Source: Rhodocyclus tenuis (GTDB taxonomy: Bacteria; Pseudomonadota; Gammaproteobacteria; Burkholderiales; Rhodocyclaceae). From it: a stretch of DNA of 64,000 bases. Positions 17,718-27,110 of this stretch are shown here, one piece after another. Position 1 is the stretch's first letter. Every line of letters begins with the position of its first letter. The translations under genes and the position numbers were made by a program. A model generated the notes under the pieces. That model was not told the DNA's origin and searched no databases. It saw nothing but the letters and a program-made list of their open reading frames with translations. The DNA is taken from assembly GCF_014197755.1 (NCBI RefSeq), contig NZ_JACIGE010000012.1, forward strand, positions 1-64,000, in the 5' to 3' direction.

Positions 17718-18389
17718 ATGCTTACCGTTCATCACCTCGCCAACTCACGCTCGCAGCGCGTCCTCTGGCTGCTCGAAGAGCTTGCCGTCCCTTACGAAGT
17801 GAAGCGCTACGAGCGCGATCCGCAGACCATGCTGGCGCCGGAGGCCTTGCGCCGGGTGCATCCGCTCGGCAAATCGCCGGTGATTACCGATGGCGAGCTG
17901 ACCATCGCCGAATCGGGCGCGATCATCGAATATCTGGTCGAGCGCTACGGCGATGGCCGCCTGATTCCGCCGCCGGGAACGCAGGAACGCTTGCGCTATC
18001 GCTACTGGCTGCACTACGCCGAAGGCTCGGCAATGCCGCCACTGGTGCTGAAGCTCGTCTTCGATCGCATCGAGAAGGCGCCGATGCCTTTCTTCGTGCG
18101 TCCGGTGGCGCGCGGCATCGCCGCCGAGGTGAAGAAATCCTTCATCCTGCCCGACATCAATCGCCACCTCGACTACATGGAAAGCGAGCTGCGCAAGGCG
18201 CCGTGGTTTGCCGGGACCGAGTTCACCGCTGCCGACGTGCAGATGAGCTTCCCGCTCGAAGCGGCCCATTGGCGCGGTGTGCTCGACGACAGCCGGCCGC
18301 TGCTCAGCGATTTTCTCGGCCGCATCCATGCCCGGCCGGCCTACCGGCGTGCGCTGGAGCGTGGCGGCGCCTACGATCTGGTCGATTGA
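17718..18389 (+). CDS. Glutathione S-transferase family protein
   Basis: 223-aa cytosolic GST. The N-terminal thioredoxin-like domain (1-80) has HHLANSRSQRVLWLLEEL, where SRSQR replaces the catalytic Ser/Tyr/Cys region, and the glutathione-binding VHPLGKSPVI and ESGAIIEYL. The C-terminal domain is all-helical, with GTEFTAADVQM as the N-capping-box motif. It is closest in pattern to bacterial GSTs with unknown substrate. It is preceded by a good ribosome binding site (AAGGAG). No operon partner is obvious. Confidence 0.88.
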   Translation: MLTVHHLANSRSQRVLWLLEELAVPYEVKRYERDPQTMLAPEALRRVHPLGKSPVITDGELTIAESGAIIEYLVERYGDGRLIPPPGTQERLRYRYWLHYAEGSAMPPLVLKLVFDRIEKAPMPFFVRPVARGIAAEVKKSFILPDINRHLDYMESELRKAPWFAGTEFTAADVQMSFPLEAAHWRGVLDDSRPLLSDFLGRIHARPAYRRALERGGAYDLVD

Positions 18390-18508
18390 AGCGGGGTTGG
18401 CGGCCGCCTGCGCGCTTGCCGGAAGTGCGCATTGCCGCCCCGGCGGCAGCGGCATAAGCTGGCGGCTGGTCCGCCGATTTCCTTTGTCATCGCCGTTGAG
18501 GAGCTGCC

Positions 18509-19231
18509 ATGCCGCGTTATTCAGCCTTGCTTCACCGTGTCGCGGGCGCCTGTGCGCTCGTTTTCGCCTTGCTCGGGCCGATTGCCGTGGCACCGGCGCA
18601 GGCCGTCGGCCTGGGCGATCTGACGTCCAAGGAAAGTGCTTCCGGTCTGAAGGAGGCGCTCAGTCGTGGCGCCGAGCTTGCCGTCGGCCAGCTCGGCAAG
18701 CGCGACGGCTTTCTTGGCGACAGTCGCGTGAAGATTCCGCTGCCCGACGGCTTGCGCCAGGTGGAGGGCGGCATGCGTGCTTTCGGCATGGGCAAGCAGG
18801 CCGACGAGCTGGTCGAGACGATGAACCGCGCCGCCGAGTCGGCCGTCAGCGAAGCGAAACCGATCCTGCTCAACGCGGTGAAGAGCATGAGCTTCGACGA
18901 CGCCAAGGGCATTCTCGCCGGTGGCGACGACGCGGCGACGCAGTACTTTCGCCGCACCACCGCTTCGCCGATCGGCACGAAATTCCTGCCCATCGTCAAG
19001 AAAGCGACCGCGCGCCTCAAGCTCGCCGAGCAGTACGACCGCTATGCCGGCAAGGCGGCGCGCTTCGGGCTGGTCGACGAGAAGGACGCCAACCTTGACG
19101 CTTACGTCACGCGCAAGGCGCTCGACGGCCTCTATCTGATGATCGCCGAGCAGGAGAAGGCGATCCGCAAGGACCCGGTCGGTACCGGTTCGAATTTGCT
19201 CTCGAAGGTGTTCGGCGCCGTCGGCAATTGA
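18509..19231 (+). CDS. DUF4197 exported protein
   Basis: 240-aa protein of the DUF4197 family, unknown function. A signal peptide covers about residues 1-32 (hydrophobic core, then PAQAVGL). The body is predicted to be mainly helical, with conserved pieces RVKIPLPDGLRQVE, AAESAVSEAKPILLNAV and the C-terminal LDGLYLMIAEQEKAIRKDP. Family members are exported; no enzymatic residues are known. It stands alone between the GST and rep genes. Confidence 0.85.
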   Translation: MPRYSALLHRVAGACALVFALLGPIAVAPAQAVGLGDLTSKESASGLKEALSRGAELAVGQLGKRDGFLGDSRVKIPLPDGLRQVEGGMRAFGMGKQADELVETMNRAAESAVSEAKPILLNAVKSMSFDDAKGILAGGDDAATQYFRRTTASPIGTKFLPIVKKATARLKLAEQYDRYAGKAARFGLVDEKDANLDAYVTRKALDGLYLMIAEQEKAIRKDPVGTGSNLLSKVFGAVGN

Positions 19232-19343
19232 TTTGAGCGGCGGTGGCGAGACGTTTGCCGCCACCGCTGGTTCTGCCTGCTGGCCGCCGCGCTATCGCCC
19301 CCGCGGTGAACCGGTGCCGTCGCCGGGAGCGCCCGGGGCCGCG

Positions 19344-19352
19344 TGCTAGAAT
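19344..19352 (+). promoter_or_regulatory. Extended -10 promoter element for rep
   Basis: TGCTAGAAT 31 bp before the rep ATG, identical to the element upstream of ilvA. No clear -35. Confidence 0.5.
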
Positions 19353-19382
19353 CCGCGCCCCTCTCCCGCAGATGCCAGGCCG

Positions 19383-21386
19383 ATGTCCGCAAAGCCTCCC
19401 GATCGTCTGAATCCGCCGCAGCGCGAGGCCATCCGCTACCTCGACGGGCCCTTGCTGGTGCTCGCCGGCGCCGGTTCGGGCAAGACGCGCGTGATCACGC
19501 AGAAGATCGCCTACCTGATCCAGGAGTGCGGCTTCAGGCCGGCAAACATCGCCGCCATCACCTTCACCAACAAGGCGGCGCGCGAGATGCAGGAGCGCAT
19601 CGACAAGCTGCTCGGTCCCTCGTCGGGCAAGGGCCTGACCATTTCGACCTTTCACTCGCTCGGCGTGCGCATCCTGCGCGAAGAGGCCACTGCGCTCGGC
19701 TACAAGCCGAAGTTCTCGATCTTCGATTCGAGCGACTGCCAGAGCATCATCACCGACCTCGCCGGTACGGTGGACAAGGCGACGGTTCGCCGCCTGCAGT
19801 CGATCATCTCGCGCTGGAAGAACGCACGGGTGTCGCCCGATGCCGCCGCGAAGGACGCGCAGGACGAACACGAAGCGCTCGCCGCGCGCGTTTTCGCCAG
19901 CTACGCGGCGACGCTGCGTGCCTATCAGGCGGTCGATTTCGACGACCTGATCGCGCTGCCGGTCGATCTCTTCCTGCAGCACCCGGAAGTGCTGTCCAAG
20001 TGGCAGAACCGCCTGCGGTACCTGCTCGTCGACGAATACCAGGACACCAACGCCTGCCAGTACGCGCTCTTGAAGCTGATTGCCGGTCCGCGCGCGGCGT
20101 TCACCGCCGTCGGCGACGACGATCAGGCGATCTACGGCTGGCGCGGCGCCGACATCGAGAACCTGCGCGGTCTGCCGCGCGACTACCCGCAGTTGAAGGT
20201 GATCAAGCTCGAGCAGAATTACCGCTCGACGGTACGCATCCTGAAAGCCGCCAACGCGCTGATCGCGCACAACGAGAAGCTGTTCGAGAAGAAGCTGTGG
20301 TCGGAACTCGGCTTTGGCGACCCGATCACGCTCAATGTCTGCCGCGACGAGGAGGCCGAGGCCGAAACCGTGGTGATGAAGCTGCAGGCGCACAAGTTCG
20401 AAAATCGCGGCCAGTTCCGCGACTACGCCATCCTCTACCGCGGCAACTATCAGGCGCGCATCTTCGAGCAGCAGCTGCGCAACCAGCGCATTCCCTACCT
20501 GATCTCGGGCGGGCAGTCGTTCTTCGACAAGGCTGAAATCAAGGACATCACCGCCTGGCTGCGCCTGCTGGCCAACAGCGACGACGACCCGGCCTTCATC
20601 CGCGCGGTGACGACGCCCAAGCGCGGCGTCGGCGGGCAGACGCTGGAAGCGCTGGGCACTTATGCCGGCGAACGCCACATCTCGCTCTTTGCCGCCGCCT
20701 GCGAGGAAGGTTTCGCACACCGAGTTCCGGCGCGGCAGGTGGAGCCACTGCGCGAGTTCTGTGCCTTCATCAACCGTCTTGAGTGGCGCGCCAGCCGCGA
20801 GCCGCCGGCGCAGGTGCTGCCCGACATGCTCACCGCCATCGGTTACGAAGCCTGGCTCTACGACCACGAAGAGCCGCGCGCCGCGCAGACCAAGTGGGGC
20901 AACGTGCAGGAGTTCTGCGGCTGGCTCGGCAAGAAGGGCGAGGAAGAGGACAAGACGTTGATCGATCTGACGCAGACGATCGCGTTGATCAACCTGCTCG
21001 ACAAGGGCGAGGCCGACGTCGACGCCGTTCAGTTATCGACACTGCACGCGGCCAAGGGGCTGGAGTTCGGTCACGTCTTTCTGGTCGGCGTCGAGGAAGG
21101 CATCCTGCCGCACCGCGAATCGCTGGCGCCGGAAAAGATCGAGGAAGAGCGCCGGCTGATGTACGTCGGCATCACGCGCGCGCAGCGCTCGCTGCACCTT
21201 TCGCACTGCGAGAAGCGCAAGCAGGCGCGCGAACTGGTCCCCTGCGAGCCGTCGCGCTTCATCGCTGAAATGGCCGACAGCGAAATGCGCATTTCCGGCG
21301 GCAAGGCCGCCAGTCCGCCCGACAAGGCGACCGGCTCGGCACGACTCAACGCGCTGAAGGCGATGCTCGGCAACAAGGCGAAGTAA
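19383..21386 (+). CDS. rep: ATP-dependent DNA helicase Rep (UvrD/Rep superfamily 1A)
   Basis: 3'-5' DNA helicase that helps replication forks pass bound proteins. Motif I is GAGSGKTR near residue 31. Motif II is LLVDEYQDTNACQYALLK near 217, followed by GDDDQAIYGWRGA (motif III) and LEQNYRST (motif IV). Motif V/VI follow as LSTLHAAKGLEF and VGITRAQRSL. 667 aa equals the length of Rep, shorter than UvrD; the N-terminal LNPPQREAI and ECGFRPANIAAITFTNKAAREM resemble Rep rather than UvrD/PcrA. Confidence 0.93.
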   Translation: MSAKPPDRLNPPQREAIRYLDGPLLVLAGAGSGKTRVITQKIAYLIQECGFRPANIAAITFTNKAAREMQERIDKLLGPSSGKGLTISTFHSLGVRILREEATALGYKPKFSIFDSSDCQSIITDLAGTVDKATVRRLQSIISRWKNARVSPDAAAKDAQDEHEALAARVFASYAATLRAYQAVDFDDLIALPVDLFLQHPEVLSKWQNRLRYLLVDEYQDTNACQYALLKLIAGPRAAFTAVGDDDQAIYGWRGADIENLRGLPRDYPQLKVIKLEQNYRSTVRILKAANALIAHNEKLFEKKLWSELGFGDPITLNVCRDEEAEAETVVMKLQAHKFENRGQFRDYAILYRGNYQARIFEQQLRNQRIPYLISGGQSFFDKAEIKDITAWLRLLANSDDDPAFIRAVTTPKRGVGGQTLEALGTYAGERHISLFAAACEEGFAHRVPARQVEPLREFCAFINRLEWRASREPPAQVLPDMLTAIGYEAWLYDHEEPRAAQTKWGNVQEFCGWLGKKGEEEDKTLIDLTQTIALINLLDKGEADVDAVQLSTLHAAKGLEFGHVFLVGVEEGILPHRESLAPEKIEEERRLMYVGITRAQRSLHLSHCEKRKQARELVPCEPSRFIAEMADSEMRISGGKAASPPDKATGSARLNALKAMLGNKAK

Positions 21387-21475
21387 GCCGCTTGCCAAGA
21401 CCTGCCCGGGGTGTCGGCAGGAGTGTTTTATAACTATATGTATATATTGGGCTTTTGGTTGTGGTCTGCGGGTGC

Positions 21476-21518
21476 CGGGGCGAGCGGTGCGGCCGCAAGG
21501 GCCTCATCGCTCGCCCCG
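21476..21518. terminator. Inverted repeat between converging rep and cytochrome c genes
   Basis: Perfect 11-bp arms CGGGGCGAGCG (21476-21486) and CGCTCGCCCCG (21508-21518) around a 21-nt loop that is itself GC-rich. It lies between two converging genes, so a bidirectional stop is plausible, but there is no T tract on either side. Confidence 0.4.
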
Positions 21519-21529
21519 TCCAGGCCCGG

Positions 21530-21985
21530 CTATTTCACCAGCCCGATCATGTAGTCGACCGCGCTCTTCACCTCGGCATCGGAAAGACTGGTCGCGCCAC
21601 CCTTGGCCGGCATCGAGTTCTTGCCGTTGAGCGCGCTGGCGTAGAGCACCGTCTTGCCTTGCGCCAGCCGCGGCGTCCACGCCGCCTTGTCGCCGGCCTT
21701 CGGTGCGCCGAGTGCGCCGCTGCCGTGGCACGCCGAACACACCGATTTGTAGATCGATTCACCATCCTTCGGCCCACTCGCCGCTGCCGGTTCTTCGCCC
21801 TTGATCGTCACGCGAGCCACCGGCTGGATGCGCAGTTCGACCGAATCGTCGCCAGTAGCCGGAGCGCCGCCCTTGCCGCGCATCGAGAGGGGCCAGATCA
21901 CCACAATCGCCAGCAGCGCAACGGCAATCGTCACATAGAGGATCTTCTGCGAAGAGTGGGGAGTTTCCTGCGGGTTTTCAGACAT
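21530..21985 (-). CDS. Membrane-anchored class I cytochrome c (c5-like)
   Basis: 151-aa monoheme cytochrome c. One N-terminal membrane anchor (about residues 15-35) keeps the heme domain on the periplasmic side. The heme motif is C83-S-A-C86-H87 and the probable Met ligand lies in GKNSMPAKGG near residue 124, followed by DAEVKSAVDYM. The pattern matches the short cytochrome c5 family, soluble electron carriers to terminal oxidases. It is unlinked to oxidase genes here. Confidence 0.88.
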   Translation of the reverse strand: MSENPQETPHSSQKILYVTIAVALLAIVVIWPLSMRGKGGAPATGDDSVELRIQPVARVTIKGEEPAAASGPKDGESIYKSVCSACHGSGALGAPKAGDKAAWTPRLAQGKTVLYASALNGKNSMPAKGGATSLSDAEVKSAVDYMIGLVK

Positions 21986-22222
21986 GAGGCCTCCAGGCGA
22001 AAGGGTGAGAATTGCGCGAATCGTTAACCTGCTTGAAGACCGCGCGCGCGCTGACTCGTTCCCTTGAAAACAGTGGCTTCTGCGCGAGCGAAGGCGCCGT
22101 AGCGAACAGTTGCACTCGCGAGGTTGGCGCGGCCCGCTCGCCCCGGAAACCCCCAGGAGAGTCGCACGGCTCGCCCGGCATGGACGCCCGCCGGCGAAAC
22201 CGCTATCCTTACGCCCCTGCAC

Positions 22223-22299
22223 GCGCCCGTAGCTCAGCTGGATAGAGTATTGCCCTCCGAAGGCAAGGGTCGGACGTTCGAATCGTCTCGGGCGCGCCA
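22223..22299 (+). tRNA. tRNA-Arg (anticodon CCG)
   Basis: 77-nt cloverleaf with the CCA encoded. Acceptor stem GCGCCCG (22223-22229) pairs with CGGGCGC (22289-22295). D-arm AGCTC..., anticodon stem TTGCC/GGCAA with loop CTCCGAA giving anticodon CCG, and T-arm GTTCGAATC. It reads arginine CGG. It sits directly beside the BREX remnant, a common island insertion point, but no second copy of its 3' end was seen in the window. Confidence 0.96.
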
Positions 22300-22308
22300 G
22301 AAAATTCA

Positions 22309-22342
22309 ATGGGTTAGGTCCTCAGGGCCTAGCCCATTTTTC
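22309..22342 (+). terminator. Terminator after tRNA-Arg (possibly bidirectional)
   Basis: 10-bp stem ATGGGTTAGG (22309-22318) with CCTAGCCCAT (22328-22337, one G-T pair), 9-nt loop, followed by TTTTTCTTT. On the minus strand it also follows brxL at 39 bp, so it may end the BREX transcript too. Confidence 0.8.
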
Positions 22343-22380
22343 TTTGGAGAGTGGGCTTTGTGCCCATTCCCAACCGAGCG

Positions 22381-24471
22381 TCAGCCCCGGAAGATATCGA
22401 CCTTCGTCTCCAGGCACTTCCGCAAACTTAGATCACTTACGCCAACCTCGAACCACCCAGCCGGCTTCTGATAGAAGTCCAATCCCCGCCCGATCTTGAT
22501 GACCCAGCCGTTGTCCAGGCGGATCTCCCGGTCATGCAGGTTGGGGTTGAGCTTCACTTCCAGTTCGACATCCATATCCAGCAGGCTCTGTTTGAGTTCG
22601 TCGAGTTTCTCGGCGATGTCGGTAAGCTGCGTGTTGTCGTCGTAACCCGTCACCAGTTTGATGTGCTTCACTGATCCGGCGTGGAGGATCGTTTCGCAGA
22701 AGCGCACGAAGTTCTGAATCTGGTGCTGCAGGCGAATGTACGGGTCTTCAATCGTCACCTCCTTTGCGCCGACGAGGTAGGGGCCGAGGATGGATTCGTA
22801 GCTGTAGCCGATGTCGCCGTACATGATCGAGAAGTGCTGCTCTTTGAGCTCAGGCACGACCGGCGGCGCAATGGCTTCTTTTGCAATTGCGGGGACTGCG
22901 GGAGTTGCTGGTTCCAGCTTTGCCGGTGCCTGTTGGGCCGCAGGTGCCGCTTCTTTCGCCTGACTCGCTTGCCCTGCGCCGACATTCAAGTTTCGCCGTG
23001 CCGGTTCCTGGGTGGCCAGCGCATCCTTTGACTCCGGGCAGAACACCAGTACCTCGGCGCCGCTCGCGTCGAAATACGACAGGTTGATCTTGGCGAACTC
23101 GTCGTCGGGTTTACGCTTGTTCATCTGCTCCTTCACCCGGCGCCGGCACTCCGTCGCATAGGCCACGTACTCCTCGAACTCCTCGTCCGTCGGTGCATCG
23201 GTCGGATGCAGAATTTTGAGGAAGGCACAGACGGTTTTCTTGATCCCCTTCTCGTCGCGTCCCTCGATCGCCTGACCAAGGCGGATGCGCTTGGTGACTT
23301 CTTCGTAGCGATTGGTGTGCTTGAATTGGTAGTGGAAGGCTTCCGCCAGGTAGTCGGTGATGAAGCCATAGTTGCTGGTCAGGAAGTCGCTGCTGTTCTT
23401 CGGCATCTCCCAACCGGGAATGTAGGCGGCGAAGCGGTCCATGATGGCTAGGTCGAACTCAGCGGGCAGGGGCTGGAAGAGGTCGTAGCGATCCGAATTG
23501 ACCACCTGCTGAATCGACAGGTCGAAGTTGCCGACGAAGCTGAGGCTGGCATCGGCGATGACTTCGACGCCGCGCGAAAACCGCCCGTTCGCCATGAAGT
23601 CCTTCATGATCTGAATGGTGTCCGGGTCTTTCACCTTGATGCCGCCGACCTCGTCAAAGGCGATGGTGTCCCAGAAGCCGACCAGACCGACCTTGCGCCG
23701 CGCATTGTTGTAGAACAGCGCCGACTTGGTCGCCTGGCCCCCGGAAATCAGCGTTGCGTATGGTGAAAACTCGCTGAAGAAGTAGGACTTGCCCGTGCCG
23801 CGCGGCCCAAGCTCGATGTAGTTGTAGTTCGGCTCGACCAGGGCCGCCAGACGGGCGATGAAGTGCATCTTCACGCGCTGCGACAGCTTGGTCGGCTCCA
23901 GCCCGACGGTGCGCAGGATCACCGCGATCCATTCGTCGCGAGTGAACGCCTTGCGCCCCTCCATGTAGCGCGAAAAATCGAAGCGACTGATCTGGATCGG
24001 GCGCAGGTCCTCGATGTAGAAAGCGTAGTCGTCGTCCTCGATTGGGTTGTGCATGAGCGTCACTTCCGCCCAGATGCCGCCCTCCAGCAGGCGATCGTTA
24101 TCGCGATAGAACTTTTCGCCGATGGCAATGCGCTGCGAGTTGAAGTTCTCCAGCGCCGCCCAGTGGCGCTTCTCTTTCTCGACGTAGCGGACATGTACCT
24201 TGTCGATGAAACGATGCTTGCCCTTGGTCGCCACTTTCGACTGCGCCGCGTTGGCCTCGTCGGGTTTGACGTAGTTGTCCTGCAGGCTGGCCAGCACCGC
24301 TTCCATGCCCGAATCCATTTCCGCCTGATCATCGCTGGCGCAAAACCTGGCCAGCAGAAATTCCAGGACAAAGGTCGGGACGTTGGTGCCTTTCTTGATC
24401 CGGTGCAGCAGATCCTTGCGCAGCACCTTACCGTCAAAGGCGGCGATCAGCTTCTGGTCGAGCTCATTCAT
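22381..24471 (-). CDS. brxL: BREX system Lon-like AAA+ protein BrxL
   Basis: Last gene of type 1 BREX phage-defence systems. Residues about 1-230 match the BrxL N-terminal domain (KVLRKDLLHRIKKG, NVPTFVLEFLLA). A Walker A-like motif GPRGTGKSYFF lies near residue 230 and FWDTIAFDEVGGIK contains the Walker B region. A proline/alanine-rich linker (about 500-550) precedes the C-terminal domain with IEDPYIRLQHQIQNF and the conserved LHDREIRLDNGW. The end is LETKVDIFRG. The ATG at 24471 is preferred (homologues begin MNELDxKL) over 24486, which overlaps pglZ. 696 aa is full length. No damage seen, but the core BREX genes brxA, brxB, brxC and pglX are not in the window. Confidence 0.92.
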   Translation of the reverse strand: MNELDQKLIAAFDGKVLRKDLLHRIKKGTNVPTFVLEFLLARFCASDDQAEMDSGMEAVLASLQDNYVKPDEANAAQSKVATKGKHRFIDKVHVRYVEKEKRHWAALENFNSQRIAIGEKFYRDNDRLLEGGIWAEVTLMHNPIEDDDYAFYIEDLRPIQISRFDFSRYMEGRKAFTRDEWIAVILRTVGLEPTKLSQRVKMHFIARLAALVEPNYNYIELGPRGTGKSYFFSEFSPYATLISGGQATKSALFYNNARRKVGLVGFWDTIAFDEVGGIKVKDPDTIQIMKDFMANGRFSRGVEVIADASLSFVGNFDLSIQQVVNSDRYDLFQPLPAEFDLAIMDRFAAYIPGWEMPKNSSDFLTSNYGFITDYLAEAFHYQFKHTNRYEEVTKRIRLGQAIEGRDEKGIKKTVCAFLKILHPTDAPTDEEFEEYVAYATECRRRVKEQMNKRKPDDEFAKINLSYFDASGAEVLVFCPESKDALATQEPARRNLNVGAGQASQAKEAAPAAQQAPAKLEPATPAVPAIAKEAIAPPVVPELKEQHFSIMYGDIGYSYESILGPYLVGAKEVTIEDPYIRLQHQIQNFVRFCETILHAGSVKHIKLVTGYDDNTQLTDIAEKLDELKQSLLDMDVELEVKLNPNLHDREIRLDNGWVIKIGRGLDFYQKPAGWFEVGVSDLSLRKCLETKVDIFRG

Positions 24472-24475
24472 GGTC

Positions 24476-26998
24476 TTAGACGGCATAGTCGGTTTCGAGA
24501 TCGAGTTGGCAATAGACGGTATAGGTCGAAGGGTGCAGCGCCTTGATCTTGAATTTTCCTTCGAACTCCATTTGCATCTTGATGGTGACCTGTACCTTGT
24601 CGCCGGGTTTCAGCGTCAAGGTGCCGGTCGCCGGATTCACCGCGCCCGCCGCCTTGGCCTCGCCGACCACATCGCCAGCGCTGTTGTGGGCCTCCAGCAA
24701 TATCTCGAAGTCGCTGTCGGTCGAGAACATGTCGGCGGTGTCCACCGCCAGATCGATTACCGGCATTCGTGTGGTGATGGTTTTGGCGCCGTTCCGGTAG
24801 CTCATCGCTACCGAGGCTTTTTTCACCGCAGGCTGCGTGGCCGTCTTCAGTTGCATGGAGATCACCGGCACCACGCATTCCTGCAAGGACGCACCGCCGT
24901 GGTAATACAGCAGTCCGTTGCGGTAGGCCGCCAAGGTCTGCGGCGCGGCAAACTTGGGAAAGTCGCCGCGGATGCCCATCTTCTCGGCGCTGACGACCAA
25001 GTGATGACCGTCGGCAGAGCCATCGCCCAGCGCGCAGCGATCATGCACCGTCATCCAGTTCCCCTGGGGCTTGGCGCACACGTCGCCAGCGCCGGCATGC
25101 GTGTTCATGAAGAAGCCGTGGTCGGTGGCGATGACCACCTCGTTGAAGCCTTTGTCCTTCAGCTTGTTGATCGAGAGGCGAATTCGCTTCAGCGCATTGG
25201 TGATCTCGGCCGGCGCGGTGTCGGGGTGGTTTTCAAAATAACTGTCGATCTCCACCGAGCGCAACACCAGCAGATCGGTGTCGGGCAAGACATCGAAACG
25301 GTTGCGCACAAAATCTTCCAGCCGCCCCTCCTGGAAGCGTTGGCCGTAGCGCTTCTTCAAGACATCCATGCGCTGCGCGACGGTATCGACGACCTGGTCG
25401 CCGAGAACTGGAACCATGCCCAGGCCGTCCTTGCGCAGCTTCAGCAGTTGCCCGGCCCCGGGCAGCAGGCTGGCCATGCCAACCGCGGTGATGCTCGGCA
25501 ATTGCGCCAGTGCCGCCTGCACGTCGACTTGCCCCTCCTCGGCCAATTGCCGTTCGAGGGCGACGCCGAGCTCATAGCGCAGCGCATCGATCATGAAGAA
25601 GGCCACCTTGTGGCCATTCTTCTGCAGCTTCGGCGCGACGATGCGATCGAAGACGTCGGCGTTCGCCAGTTGTCCCGCCAGCGGCCAGCCGGTCTGTTCG
25701 ACATGGCGCGTGAAGATCAGCTGCACTTTCTCGACCAGCTTTCCGTACTGCCGGCGCACCCTACCCTTCACCGGCATCATCACGCCCGGCACGTCCTGCC
25801 AGTCATAGTCGCTGACGGCCTGTTCGAACTCCCGATGCAGACGGTCCGCCTCGCGCAGGCTGCCGATATAGAAGGCCAGCAAGTTATCGAGATTGCGCGC
25901 GTGGTCTGAGAGTTGCCGTTCGAGGTCGTCGCAACTCTGCAGCAAGCCAACCGCCGAGCGGATCAAGTCCCACTGCGCGCGACTCTCGCCCTTGCCGGTC
26001 CATACCGAGCGCTCATGGCGCTCCAGGATATGCCGCACGCGCTCGAGGTCGTCGCGCAGGAGCGCCTCGATCGCGCGGGTGAGGAAGGTGCGCTCCTCGA
26101 AGGGGAAGGTATCGCGATCACCGAGGTCGGCCCAATGCCCGCAGTGACCGATCAGGTTCAGATCCTTCTCGATTTCCTCGGCACGGTCGATGTAAGTGCT
26201 CTGGGTGCGCCGGTCATTGCGCAGGCGCTCGCATAAATCCTCGACCAGTGGCTTGGCCACCCGTTCGGCCTTGGGCACATCGGCGAGCGCATTCGGCAGG
26301 GGATCGGGCAAATCGAAAACGAATTCGCTGAACAGTACGAAACGCCACAGCTCGTCGGCGATAGACGACCAGGTTTTGCCCTTGGTCTTCAGCACCAGCC
26401 CCAGGCTGTTCTTCAGCAGGTCGCGGATCTCGGATACCCAGCCCTCGTTGGCCTTCAATGCCGCTTGTTGCGCGGCGCTCGGCACCAAGAGGGCGAACAG
26501 GATGTCGCGGGCCGACTCGACGTCGAGTTGCGCGCGCAGGTTCGGCCAGCCCAGGCCGCCGCCGACGGCGTCGATGACCGCAAAGCTCGGCGACGCGTCC
26601 TCGGCAAAGATCGCCCGGATCGCCATCGTGTGGTCGGGCTTGGCCTTGAGGCAAAGGCTTTCATAGCCATCGCCGTCGCCACTCGGAAACGTCGTTCCGG
26701 CGGCTGCGATGGCGGCAAAGGGATCGATTTGATGGTCCTCGTCGGTTTCGGGCATGCGCGTCGGCACATACACCAGCAAGCCGAGCAGCGGCTTCGCCAC
26801 CACATCACGCAGCGCCTGCAGCGCAGCGAGGCGACTGTCGATGCTGCTCACCGAGGCATCAACCACCGCCAGCTTGTCGCTGGCCATGGCGGCGCAAATG
26901 CCGTGGTAGCGCCGGTCCGCGTCGTACACGACCATGCAGCCCGCCTTTTGCAGGCGCGGCAGGAAGATGCTGTCTCGAATGAATTCAGTGATGCTCAT
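24476..26998 (-). CDS. pglZ: BREX-1 alkaline-phosphatase-superfamily protein PglZ (type A)
   Basis: 840-aa PglZ. The central PglZ domain has FFMIDALRYELG near residue 470 and a later EVVIATDHGFFMNT, which carry metal-binding residues of the alkaline phosphatase superfamily. The N-terminal MSITEFIRDSIF and the C-terminal beta-rich segment (about 740-840) match type 1 BREX PglZ. PglZ is required for both defence and BREX methylation. It lies 4 bp upstream of brxL. Immediately upstream there is a tiny ORF and a broken fic gene instead of pglX, so this is a residual 3' half of a BREX operon. Confidence 0.92.
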   Translation of the reverse strand: MSITEFIRDSIFLPRLQKAGCMVVYDADRRYHGICAAMASDKLAVVDASVSSIDSRLAALQALRDVVAKPLLGLLVYVPTRMPETDEDHQIDPFAAIAAAGTTFPSGDGDGYESLCLKAKPDHTMAIRAIFAEDASPSFAVIDAVGGGLGWPNLRAQLDVESARDILFALLVPSAAQQAALKANEGWVSEIRDLLKNSLGLVLKTKGKTWSSIADELWRFVLFSEFVFDLPDPLPNALADVPKAERVAKPLVEDLCERLRNDRRTQSTYIDRAEEIEKDLNLIGHCGHWADLGDRDTFPFEERTFLTRAIEALLRDDLERVRHILERHERSVWTGKGESRAQWDLIRSAVGLLQSCDDLERQLSDHARNLDNLLAFYIGSLREADRLHREFEQAVSDYDWQDVPGVMMPVKGRVRRQYGKLVEKVQLIFTRHVEQTGWPLAGQLANADVFDRIVAPKLQKNGHKVAFFMIDALRYELGVALERQLAEEGQVDVQAALAQLPSITAVGMASLLPGAGQLLKLRKDGLGMVPVLGDQVVDTVAQRMDVLKKRYGQRFQEGRLEDFVRNRFDVLPDTDLLVLRSVEIDSYFENHPDTAPAEITNALKRIRLSINKLKDKGFNEVVIATDHGFFMNTHAGAGDVCAKPQGNWMTVHDRCALGDGSADGHHLVVSAEKMGIRGDFPKFAAPQTLAAYRNGLLYYHGGASLQECVVPVISMQLKTATQPAVKKASVAMSYRNGAKTITTRMPVIDLAVDTADMFSTDSDFEILLEAHNSAGDVVGEAKAAGAVNPATGTLTLKPGDKVQVTIKMQMEFEGKFKIKALHPSTYTVYCQLDLETDYAV

Positions 26999-27105
26999 GG
27001 CTGGCCGCCCGGTGGTCTCTTGTCGAGCATCAAATCACCTCTAGGGATTTTGTGGCTCACGTAGTGGCATTTCGTGCAACACAAAGTCAATTGTCGCGCA
27101 TTCAT
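26995..27105 (-). CDS. Small ORF between fic remnant and pglZ, possible gene fragment
   Basis: 36 codons, ATG at 27105, stop overlapping the pglZ start (ATGA). The peptide contains two cysteine pairs in LCCTKCHYVSHK, recalling the end of an HNH or zinc-ribbon domain, and a basic proline-rich tail. It may be a leader that couples pglZ translation, or the remnant of an accessory BREX gene. No homologue is recognised. Confidence 0.3.
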   Translation of the reverse strand: MNARQLTLCCTKCHYVSHKIPRGDLMLDKRPPGGQP

Positions 27106-27110
27106 GCGCT

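Noticed and set aside
19107-20867. 586-codon minus-strand frame
   Set aside because: Antisense to rep; no recognisable motif.
24383-25909. 508-codon plus-strand frame through brxL/pglZ
   Set aside because: Antisense shadow of clear BREX genes; composition is not protein-like.
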